DNA of 6,498 bases from an uncultured Clostridium sp. GTDB taxonomy: Bacteria > Bacillota > Clostridia > TANB77 > CAG-508. A model generated the notes under the pieces. It did not search any database and was not told where the DNA came from. It saw nothing but the letters and a program-made list of their open reading frames with translations. Every line of letters begins with the position of its first letter. Position 1 is the stretch's first letter. Location of the stretch: NCBI GenBank assembly GCA_946496115.1, contig CAMMFK010000070.1:1-6498 (forward strand). The letters run 5' to 3'. Shown one piece after another: positions 1-5,255 of the stretch. The translations under genes were made by a program, and so were the position numbers.

Positions 1-408
1 ATAGGAACAGCGAAATTAGGAAAAAAATTTGGCTTTGGCATCAAAGAGAAAGTAAAAGCAGAGTTTAATATATATAACTATACACAAATAACTCCAACCA
101 TGTATTGGGTAGATGACTCAAACTCGACTCATTACAATAAACTTGTTGACACAAAAGAAATAAAAAAAGACTGGCAAAGTGCAGAGCATTTATGCGATTT
201 TCCTATAGAATATGAATATGGAATAGAGATAAAAACAAATCCTAATAATATTCCTAACAAAGGAAGTGCAATATTCTTACATTGCTCAAATAATAAGCCT
301 ACTGCGGGTTGCGTAGCAATACCAAAAGATGATATAATAAAATTGTTAAGATTTATAAAAAATGAAACAACGATAAAAATAGTACAAGGAGACATATGGA
401 AAGTGTAG
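1..408 (+). CDS. L,D-transpeptidase (YkuD/ErfK-type catalytic domain), 5' end cut off by the window
   Basis: The reading frame is open from base 1 to the TAG at 406-408, giving a 135-residue C-terminal fragment; the ATG at 100 is internal, because homologous-looking sequence continues upstream of it. The family cross-links peptidoglycan stem peptides outside the membrane with a cysteine nucleophile. Visible signatures are a TPTMYWVDD stretch and WQSAEHL in the middle, then GSAIFLH (His at fragment residue 94) and PTAGCVAIP, with the likely catalytic Cys at residue 104. The His/Cys pair and the WxSAEHL block match the COG3786-like branch of YkuD proteins. The signal peptide or anchor expected at the N-terminus would lie outside the window. 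The gene overlaps the downstream methyltransferase start by 13 bases, so the two are probably co-transcribed. Family assignment is fairly sure; the exact bond formed (3-3 cross-link or protein anchoring) cannot be told. Confidence 0.85.
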   Translation: MGTAKLGKKFGFGIKEKVKAEFNIYNYTQITPTMYWVDDSNSTHYNKLVDTKEIKKDWQSAEHLCDFPIEYEYGIEIKTNPNNIPNKGSAIFLHCSNNKPTAGCVAIPKDDIIKLLRFIKNETTIKIVQGDIWKV

Positions 409-1337
409 CAAAGGCAAAAAGCAAATTGCCATTAGATTTTATAACCGAACTAAATAATACATTTAATCCAAGAATTGTAGATAAAATACTTTCAGGAATG
501 TTAGAAAAAAGATACACAACTTTAAGAGTAAATAGTATAAAATATAATGTAGAGGAATTAAAAAAATATTTTGATAATATAGGAATTAAATACGAAACAG
601 TTCCATGGTATGATGAGGCCCTAATTATATTAAATTCAAATGAAAGTCAAATACAATCATTAGAAATATACAAAAATGGTTTTATTTATATGCAAAGTTT
701 ATCAAGTATGCTTCCACCTCTAGTGTTAAAGCCAAAAGAAAATGAAAGAGTACTTGATTTAACAGCAGCACCGGGCAGTAAAACAACTCAGATGGCAAGC
801 TTAATGAACAATAAAGGATATATTTTAGCAAATGAGTTAGACAAAATTAGATGTGATAAGCTAAGATTTAATATAAAAATGCAAGGAGCTACAATTTGTG
901 AAGTTCAAAATGGTAGAGGAGAAGAAATTGGCGAAAAATATCCAAATGAGTTTGACAAAGTTTTGCTAGATACGCCTTGCAGTGGTGAAGGAAGATTCAT
1001 ACTACAAGATGAAAAATCATATAAAGCATGGTCTACGAAAGAAGTAGAAGACTTAACCAAAACTCAAAAAGGTTTATTTGCAAGTGCATATAAAGCCTTG
1101 AAACCTGGTGGTGAAATGATATATTCAACTTGTACTTTAAATAAATTTGAGAATGAAGAAGTTTTAAACTGGGCGCTTAATCAATTTGATATGGAAATAG
1201 TAAAAATTGAAATAGAATTAAAAAACACACTAAAAGGAATTACAAAAGGATATAATAATGAATTAAAGAATGCAATTAGAGTATTGCCTACAAAAGAACA
1301 AGAAGGATTTTTTGTCGCAAAATTAATTAAGAAATAA
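396..1337 (+). CDS. RsmB/NOP (NOL1/NOP2/Sun) family SAM-dependent m5C RNA methyltransferase
   Basis: 313 residues. This family transfers a methyl group from S-adenosylmethionine to C5 of cytosine in rRNA or tRNA. Order of motifs: RYTTLRVNS (about 39-47), the family's N-terminal RNA-side signature; YMQSLSSMLPPLVL leading into the SAM-binding loop DLTAAPGSK (121-129, where DLCAAPGSK is more usual); DTPCSGEG with Cys195; and STCT with Cys246. In this family the second Cys is the nucleophile and the first helps release the product, and both are present. At 313 residues it is much shorter than E. coli RsmB or RsmF and has no room for an N-terminal NusB-like domain or a long C-terminal PUA extension, so it is a compact core enzyme. 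I give no symbol because RsmF-like and other NOP-type targets cannot be separated by eye. The start is fixed by AAGGAG at 386-391, 4 bases before the ATG, inside the end of the L,D-transpeptidase gene. Confidence 0.93.
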   Translation: MESVAKAKSKLPLDFITELNNTFNPRIVDKILSGMLEKRYTTLRVNSIKYNVEELKKYFDNIGIKYETVPWYDEALIILNSNESQIQSLEIYKNGFIYMQSLSSMLPPLVLKPKENERVLDLTAAPGSKTTQMASLMNNKGYILANELDKIRCDKLRFNIKMQGATICEVQNGRGEEIGEKYPNEFDKVLLDTPCSGEGRFILQDEKSYKAWSTKEVEDLTKTQKGLFASAYKALKPGGEMIYSTCTLNKFENEEVLNWALNQFDMEIVKIEIELKNTLKGITKGYNNELKNAIRVLPTKEQEGFFVAKLIKK

Positions 1338-1352
1338 TTTGGAATAAACTAT

Positions 1353-1382
1353 TTATCATATAATTATACAAAAGATTATAAT
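1353..1382 (+). promoter_or_regulatory. Candidate sigma-A promoter for the zinc-ribbon gene
   Basis: TTATCA at 1353-1358 (4 of 6 to TTGACA), an 18-base spacer and a perfect TATAAT at 1377-1382 put a start near 1389, leaving a leader that keeps the AAAGGA at 1417-1422. A second TATAAT at 1359-1364 has no good -35 at normal spacing. The region is so AT-rich that chance matches are likely. Confidence 0.3.
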
Positions 1383-1434
1383 AATACTTATATAGAAATT
1401 AATAAAATAATTTATGAAAGGAAATAAAATAATT

Positions 1435-1641
1435 ATGAGATGTCCTAACTGTGGAAGCACTAATATATCTAGTATTACAGATACCCATACACATACTAAA
1501 GGTTTTGATGGCAGTGATGCTTGCTGTGGATATTTGCTATTTGGCTGGCCGGGAATTTTGTGTGGACTTTGCAATACAGGAGATACAACAACTACAACTA
1601 GAACAACATATATTTGCAATGATTGTGGAACGAGATTTTAG
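1435..1641 (+). CDS. Small zinc-ribbon protein with hydrophobic Gly/Cys-rich insert
   Basis: 68 residues from the ATG at 1435. Two CxxC knuckles frame the protein: CPNC at residues 3-6 and CNDC at 61-64, the layout of a zinc ribbon. Between them lie a His/Thr stretch (TDTHTHTK), a hydrophobic segment with Cys30, Cys31, Cys43 and Cys46 (CCGYLLFGWPGILCGLC), and a Thr-rich run. The hydrophobic insert between knuckles recalls LITAF-type zinc ribbons that sit at a membrane surface, but that parallel is inference. An in-frame ATG at 1414 would add seven residues but has no ribosome binding site, and it lies directly before the AAAGGA (1417-1422) that would serve the ATG at 1435 with a 12-base spacing. 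The shorter form also begins MRCPNC, as many zinc-ribbon proteins do. Function unknown; it follows the methyltransferase by about 97 bases and probably has its own promoter. Confidence 0.75.
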   Translation: MRCPNCGSTNISSITDTHTHTKGFDGSDACCGYLLFGWPGILCGLCNTGDTTTTTRTTYICNDCGTRF

Positions 1642-1718
1642 TTCTAATAGATAATATTTAATGACGGAGAAATATTTTAATATTCGATTTTGAAAGGATT
1701 ATTAAATAAAAAGCTACA

Positions 1719-2084
1719 ATGAAAAAACAAACAAAAATAAAAACATGGGCGTTTTTTATGCGATTAGGAAATAGATTGGGATGCCATCAAAGAGAAGATA
1801 GAAGTTTCTTCATAGGAAAATGGCAATTTCCAATATGCGCTAGATGCACAGGAATACTACTAGGTCAAATTATAGCAGTAATTTTATATTGCTTTAAAAT
1901 AAAAGTGCCAACAATTTTAGCACTCATATTTCTACTTATAATGTTTTTAGACTGGTATATTCAATACAAAAAAATAAAAGAATCTACCAATATTAGAAGA
2001 CTAATAACTGGCACACTTGCTGGAATTGGTCAAATAAGCATTGTTTTAAATGTTATAATCTACATTGTATCATTATTTAATTAA
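1719..2084 (+). CDS. DUF2085 family integral membrane protein
   Basis: 121 residues. The N-terminal half carries the DUF2085 signature: GCHQ (Cys22-His-Gln24), DRSFF (27-31) and FPICARCTG (37-45). The CHQ and CxRC cysteines and histidine could bind a metal or a disulfide, but no function is established for the family. Hydrophobic segments at about 46-59, 64-80 and 98-119 suggest three membrane helices, with a conserved-looking RRLITG before the last. The start is chosen because it gives the usual short basic/aromatic lead before the CHQ motif, and because an in-frame TAA at 1707-1709 prevents extension. It has no proper ribosome binding site: the nearest AAAGGA (1693-1698) is 20 bases away. 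The in-frame ATG at residue 14 (base 1758) also lacks one. It stands 77 bases after the zinc-ribbon gene and may share its transcript. Family confident, role unknown. Confidence 0.85.
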   Translation: MKKQTKIKTWAFFMRLGNRLGCHQREDRSFFIGKWQFPICARCTGILLGQIIAVILYCFKIKVPTILALIFLLIMFLDWYIQYKKIKESTNIRRLITGTLAGIGQISIVLNVIIYIVSLFN

Positions 2085-2125
2085 TATGCATAATAAATAG
2101 TATAATATATTTATTAGATAATTCT

Positions 2126-2265
2126 CAATATATATTCTTCCGCATTTCACGGCGCGAGTCGCTATTCGCTCCAGCTTGCCCGCTCCACTTCGCAGATACC
2201 CCATATGGCAAGTCATAAATGCTGTGACTGCTTTCGTTCGCTGAAATGCTCTAGAACATATATTG
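2126..2265. repeat. 140-bp GC-rich element with terminal inverted repeats (copy 1)
   Basis: The left end 2126-2149 and the reverse complement of 2242-2265 agree at 20 of 24 positions (CAATATAT, then TTCT, then GCATTTCA). The core from about 2150 to 2195 is roughly two-thirds G+C by hand count, against very AT-rich surroundings, and is full of TTCGCTC-like words. A short internal stem is possible (CTTGCC 2175-2180 with GGCAAG 2207-2212). There is no open reading frame of note, no obvious target-site duplication, and it fills most of the 227-base gap between the DUF2085 and cysteine synthase genes. It is clearly related at both ends to the element at 3286-3424. It could be a MITE-like non-autonomous element, a REP/BIME-like palindrome or a long transcribed hairpin. 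Confidence 0.8.
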
Positions 2266-2311
2266 TATATTGCTAATTTATTAATGTATAAGTAAGAAAG
2301 GATTATTTATT

Positions 2312-3268
2312 ATGAAATTAGTTGGTAACACTCCAATGATAAAAATAAATTATGAATACAATGACAAAAGAAAATATTTATATACAAAATTAGAATATTA
2401 TAACTTAACAGGAAGCATTAAAGATAGAGTGGCAATGTATATAATACAAAATGCCATAAAAACAGGAAAATTAAGACAAGGCACACCTATAATAGAAGCC
2501 ACAAGCGGAAATACAGGAATAGCTCTTTCAGCAATTGGAGCAAAAATGAAATGTCCTGTATATATTTTTATGCCTAATTGGGCGAGCATTGAAAGAATTG
2601 AATTAATGAAAATGTATGGTGCAAATGTAATTTTAGTTAGCAAAGAAGATGGCGGATTTATAAAGTGTACTGATTTGGCAATAAAAATGGCAAAGGAGAA
2701 TGGAGCATTTTTAGCAAATCAATTTGAAAATGAAGATAATTATTTAGCACACTATGAAACGACTGGAAAAGAAATAATAGACGAAGTCCCAGAAGAAATT
2801 GGCTCATTCGTATCAGGAGTTGGAACAGGCGGAACTTTAATGGGAGTTGGAATAAGAATAAAAGAGAAGTACAATAATAGCAAAATAATAGCAATTGAAC
2901 CTGAGAATATGCCAATAATATCTAAAGGAAAGAAAATAGCAAATCACAAAATAGAAGGAATAGGAGACGACTTTGTTCCCGGACTTTTGGATAAATCTAA
3001 AATAGATAATATTTATTTAATTAATGATGATGATGCAATAAATATGTCAAAAAAATTAGCAAAAGAGCTGGGATTAGGAGTTGGGATTTCATCAGGTGCA
3101 AATTTTATAGGCTGTGTAATGGAAAATGAAATGAATGAAAAAACAGCTACTACCGTATTTGCAGATGATAATAAAAAATATCTCTCAACAGACCTTTTCA
3201 AAGAAATTGAGGTAAAAGATGAATATATTTCAAGCAAAGTGCATTTATTAGATTATGAGGTTGTCTAA
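2312..3268 (+). CDS. Cysteine synthase family PLP enzyme (CysK/CysM type)
   Basis: 318 residues, close to the usual length. The family makes L-cysteine from O-acetylserine and sulfide by PLP-dependent beta-replacement in the cytoplasm. Visible motifs in order: LVGNTPMIK at the N-terminus; GSIKDR with the PLP-binding Lys37; TSGNTG (64-69), the substrate loop; MYGANVIL; NQF with Gln137; HYETTGKEI; GTGGT (171-175), which holds the PLP phosphate; HKIEGIGDDFVP; and GISSGAN near the C-terminus, with the serine expected to contact the PLP ring. The conserved proline of NPxGSxKDR is leucine here (NLTGS). It mixes CysK features (GTGGT, HKIEGIG) with CysM-like ones (AHYETTGKEI), so I do not name the paralogue; a related beta-synthase activity is possible. 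AAAGGA at 2297-2302 lies 9 bases before the ATG. No serine acetyltransferase is in view, and the gene is bracketed by two related inverted-repeat elements. Confidence 0.9.
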   Translation: MKLVGNTPMIKINYEYNDKRKYLYTKLEYYNLTGSIKDRVAMYIIQNAIKTGKLRQGTPIIEATSGNTGIALSAIGAKMKCPVYIFMPNWASIERIELMKMYGANVILVSKEDGGFIKCTDLAIKMAKENGAFLANQFENEDNYLAHYETTGKEIIDEVPEEIGSFVSGVGTGGTLMGVGIRIKEKYNNSKIIAIEPENMPIISKGKKIANHKIEGIGDDFVPGLLDKSKIDNIYLINDDDAINMSKKLAKELGLGVGISSGANFIGCVMENEMNEKTATTVFADDNKKYLSTDLFKEIEVKDEYISSKVHLLDYEVV

Positions 3269-3285
3269 GTTAATTAATCAAACTT

Positions 3286-3424
3286 CAATATATATTCTTT
3301 CGCATTTACTTCGCGGTTCGCTTTGCTCAGCGCTCGCACGCTCCGACTGCGCTTCTATGTAAAAAATTATAGCTATCGCGCCCTCAGTCAGCTTCGCTCG
3401 CTAAAAGCTCAGGAATATATATTG
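3286..3424. repeat. 139-bp GC-rich element with terminal inverted repeats (copy 2)
   Basis: The first 12 bases, CAATATATATTC (3286-3297), are perfectly repeated in inverse at 3413-3424, and the match continues with gaps through GC..TTT. The left 22 bases match those of the element at 2126 with one difference, and the right ends also align (ttcgctcgct...atatattg). The cores diverge but share words such as TTCGCT and CGCTCC. A small internal stem is possible (AGCGC 3329-3333 with GCGCT 3349-3353). It begins 17 bases after the cysteine synthase stop and ends 33 bases before the promoter candidate of the serine hydrolase gene, so it could also end the cysteine synthase transcript. No protein is encoded. 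Confidence 0.8.
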
Positions 3425-3457
3425 TAGTAATTATTAAACAATTATTTGAAAAAACTC

Positions 3458-3486
3458 TTTACAAGCTTTGAATTTTGATTAATAAT
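3458..3486 (+). promoter_or_regulatory. Candidate sigma-A promoter for the serine hydrolase gene
   Basis: TTTACA at 3458-3463 (5 of 6 to TTGACA), an exact 17-base spacer, then AATAAT at 3481-3486 (5 of 6 to TATAAT). Transcription would start near 3493, about 60 to 70 bases before the gene, with the GAGGAG at 3511-3516 in the leader. It lies just outside the repeat element, so the gene would be transcribed independently of the cysteine synthase gene. This is the best promoter in the window. Confidence 0.5.
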
Positions 3487-3510
3487 TAAGAAGAAAGTAA
3501 AAGAGATTTC

Positions 3511-3516
3511 GAGGAG
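3511..3516 (+). promoter_or_regulatory. Strong Shine-Dalgarno (GAGGAG) not aligned with the annotated start
   Basis: GAGGAG is the best ribosome binding site in this leader but lies about 33-45 bases upstream of the serine hydrolase starts, whose frame is closed by TGA at 3535-3537. Five bases after it, ATT at 3522 opens a 12-codon frame ending at TAA 3558-3560, one base before the ATG at 3562. It could be a leader peptide or translational coupling device, or a chance purine run. Confidence 0.25.
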
Positions 3517-3561
3517 ACAACATTATTAGCCTTTTGACTAAAGAAAGGGATGGAAAATAAA

Positions 3562-4506
3562 ATGCGAGAAACAAAAGCTAGAAAAAAGAAGAAAAATGTG
3601 AAAAATATTGTATGTATTATATTAATTATTATATTACTTGCATTAATGATATTAACTTTGTACATAGACAAAAGAGATGTATCAAAAGAAGTTTTTGCCC
3701 CTATAAAAGCATGGGCAGAAATTGCTCCAACTATAAATGTAGATGATGCAATATATTTAGAAGAAACAGAAAGCGAAGAAGTTAAAGATTTAATTTCACA
3801 AATTATGAGCAAGAACGGGTTGAAATCAAGTAATTTTGGATTTTTCTTCTATAATATAAATACTAGAGAATATTATTTCTATAATGAAGATAAATATTTT
3901 ACAGCAGCAAGTACAGTAAAAGTGCCAGTCGCAATGCTTTATTATGATAAAATAAATGCAGGTGAAATAACTGAAGATGATACATTATTATATAAATCAA
4001 ATGCGTATGAAGCTGGTGCAGGTGATGTTACTTCTAAGTATAGACCTGGCTCATATATACCATATTCAGTTTTGCTTGAAGAATTAATAGTAGATAGCGA
4101 CAACACAGCAAACAACATTCTTATAAGCAATATTGGATGGAAACAATACAGATATGACATAGCAGAATATTCAGAAAGAAGTCTTTCAAGCACATTTTAT
4201 GGCTCAAATGTAACCTGTCCCGGATTTGCATATGATGTCATCAAATACTTATATAATCATTCTAGTGAGTATACTGAACTTATAGAAAATATGAAAAAAT
4301 CATCTTATGGAAAATATTTAAAAGAATATCTAGATTATGATGTGGCACATAAATATGGTAGTTATGGCGGATATGTTCATGATTATGGCATTATATATGG
4401 AAAGCAAACTTATTTAATGGGAGTGTATACAAAAAATAAAAATAATGCACCAACTTTGATTGCAAGTATTGGAAAACAGGTAGTGGATTTGGTTGAAAAA
4501 AATTAG
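3562..4506 (+). CDS. Membrane-anchored serine hydrolase, class A beta-lactamase/PBP-like
   Basis: 314 residues from the ATG at 3562; an in-frame ATG at 3550 would add four, and residue numbers here count from 3550. A basic N-terminus (RKKKKNVKN) and one hydrophobic helix at about 19-39 give an inside-anchored, outside-facing protein with no lipobox. The extracytoplasmic domain has the active-site triad of penicillin-recognising serine enzymes: STVK (Ser121, Lys124), SDN (183-185) and KYG (268-270, in place of KTG). I see no Glu-x-x-Leu-Asn omega-loop motif between SDN and KYG where class A beta-lactamases keep Glu166, so a peptidoglycan peptidase or non-lactamase hydrolase is likelier than a resistance enzyme. 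Start choice: AAAGGG (3544-3549) touches the 3550 ATG with zero spacing, which is unworkable, but sits 12 bases from 3562. It probably has its own promoter and is followed by a structured terminator-like repeat. Confidence 0.87.
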   Translation: MRETKARKKKKNVKNIVCIILIIILLALMILTLYIDKRDVSKEVFAPIKAWAEIAPTINVDDAIYLEETESEEVKDLISQIMSKNGLKSSNFGFFFYNINTREYYFYNEDKYFTAASTVKVPVAMLYYDKINAGEITEDDTLLYKSNAYEAGAGDVTSKYRPGSYIPYSVLLEELIVDSDNTANNILISNIGWKQYRYDIAEYSERSLSSTFYGSNVTCPGFAYDVIKYLYNHSSEYTELIENMKKSSYGKYLKEYLDYDVAHKYGSYGGYVHDYGIIYGKQTYLMGVYTKNKNNAPTLIASIGKQVVDLVEKN

Positions 4507-4516
4507 TTAAAAAAAT

Positions 4517-4618
4517 AATTGCGTTTTGGCGTCGTTTAACTGCACTGCGAAAAGCCTCAACGTGCAAAACAGCACGCCTCCGGTTTTCTTGTTTGTTAGC
4601 CTAGCCAAAAGCACAATT
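4517..4618. repeat. GC-rich structured inverted repeat, probable bidirectional terminator
   Basis: AATTGCGTTTTGGC at 4517-4530 pairs with GCCAAAAGCACAATT at 4604-4618, with one bulge. Inside, GAAAAGCC (4549-4556) can pair with CGGTTTTC (4581-4588) around a tight hairpin CGTGC/GCACG (4561-4576, loop AAAACA). An A-tract lies just before the left arm (4509-4515) and a T-tract just after the right arm (4620-4624), the layout of a terminator working in both directions, though much longer than usual. It lies 10 bases after the serine hydrolase stop and ahead of the HD gene. Its ends are unlike those of the 2126 and 3286 elements, so it is a separate family or a unique structure. Confidence 0.6.
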
Positions 4619-4646
4619 CTTTTTCAATTAGATTATTACAAATAAA

Positions 4647-4652
4647 TATAAT
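4647..4652 (+). promoter_or_regulatory. Candidate -10 box for the HD-domain/kinase-like operon
   Basis: A perfect TATAAT, giving a start near 4659 and a leader of about 19 bases that keeps the AAAGGA ribosome binding site (4664-4669). No good -35 is found: the best in spacing are only about 3 of 6. It is supported mainly by position after the terminator-like repeat and before a gene that needs a promoter. Confidence 0.3.
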
Positions 4653-4677
4653 AAAAAACAAAGAAAGGAAACAAAAA

Positions 4678-5232
4678 ATGGAACAAGAAATAATAGAATT
4701 ATTAAAAAGTACAAATAGAACAGGAATGGATTTTTTAATTAGCTTTTTACAAAAGTCAGACTTTTTCAAAGCACCAGCTAGCACAAGATTTCATGGTAGC
4801 TTTGAAGGAGGCCTTGCTAAACACAGTATGAAAGTATATGAGATATTAAAGCAAAAAGTAGAAACATCAGTAAAAGAAATAAATGTACCAAATGAATCAT
4901 TAATTATAATAGGATTACTTCATGACATATGTAAAGTAAATTATTATAAAACAGATTATAGAAATGCAAAAAATGCGTTAGGCGTATGGGAAAAAGTACC
5001 TTATTACACAGTAGATGATACAATACCATATGGGCATGGTGAAAAATCTGTTATGATGCTTTCAGAATACATAAAATTAACAAACGAAGAAAAATACTCA
5101 ATAAGATGGCATATGGGTTATACAGAACCAAAAGAATTATACACAACAATAGGTGAAGCATATAAAAAATATCCAATAGCTCTTCTTACACATGAAGCGG
5201 ATTTGGAAGCAACATATTTTTATAATATTTAA
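4678..5232 (+). CDS. Stand-alone HD-domain metal-dependent phosphohydrolase
   Basis: 184 residues, essentially one HD domain. Candidate metal ligands follow the classic order: His49 (GGLAKHS), His82-Asp83 (LLHDICK), His120 (YGHGEKS), His145 (IRWHMG) and Asp175 (THEAD). An additional His39 precedes the first motif (FHGSFEGG). The FEGGLAKH and LLHDICK blocks resemble the HD domain at the C-terminus of YhaM-type exoribonucleases, but there is no N-terminal OB-fold, so it is not YhaM itself. HD enzymes hydrolyse phosphoester bonds in nucleotides or nucleic acids; the substrate here is unknown. It is probably soluble, as no membrane segment is seen. AAAGGA at 4664-4669 lies 8 bases before the ATG. 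It is the first gene of a likely operon with the kinase-like gene, 23 bases downstream, which raises the possibility of a shared phosphate-based regulatory role. Confidence 0.9.
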   Translation: MEQEIIELLKSTNRTGMDFLISFLQKSDFFKAPASTRFHGSFEGGLAKHSMKVYEILKQKVETSVKEINVPNESLIIIGLLHDICKVNYYKTDYRNAKNALGVWEKVPYYTVDDTIPYGHGEKSVMMLSEYIKLTNEEKYSIRWHMGYTEPKELYTTIGEAYKKYPIALLTHEADLEATYFYNI

Positions 5233-5255
5233 AATAACAAGAAACAGGAGAAAAA

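Noticed and set aside
132..395. Minus-strand hydrophobic frame opposite the L,D-transpeptidase, and similar minus-strand frames elsewhere
   Set aside because: They are antisense shadows of well-supported genes, with hydrophobic content arising from complementing AT-rich codons.
1451..1654. Second frame over the zinc-ribbon gene (67 codons)
   Set aside because: It lacks a ribosome binding site and recognisable motifs, and lies over a frame with clear CxxC knuckles.
1653..1676. Hairpin AATATTT/AAATATT after the zinc-ribbon gene
   Set aside because: A-T pairs only and no U-tract; too weak to call a terminator.
2092..2115. AT-only hairpin (AATAAAT/ATTTATT) after the DUF2085 gene as a terminator
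   Set aside because: A seven-base stem of only A-T pairs without a following T-run is expected by chance in this composition.
2263..2292. Promoter made of TTGTAT (element right end) and TATAAG before the cysteine synthase gene
   Set aside because: Transcription would begin at about 2299, inside the AAAGGA ribosome binding site, and the -35 matches only 3 of 6.
2126..2311. Riboswitch or T-box controlling the cysteine synthase gene
   Set aside because: The structured element lies upstream of a cysteine gene, but I find no T-box GGAACCGCG-like sequence or recognisable riboswitch core, and a sister copy sits downstream of the same gene, so it is a repeat rather than a gene-specific sensor.
4517..4618. 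CRISPR array or tRNA in the GC-rich gaps
   Set aside because: There are no regularly spaced direct repeats, and no cloverleaf with a T-loop GTTCRA and acceptor stem could be built.
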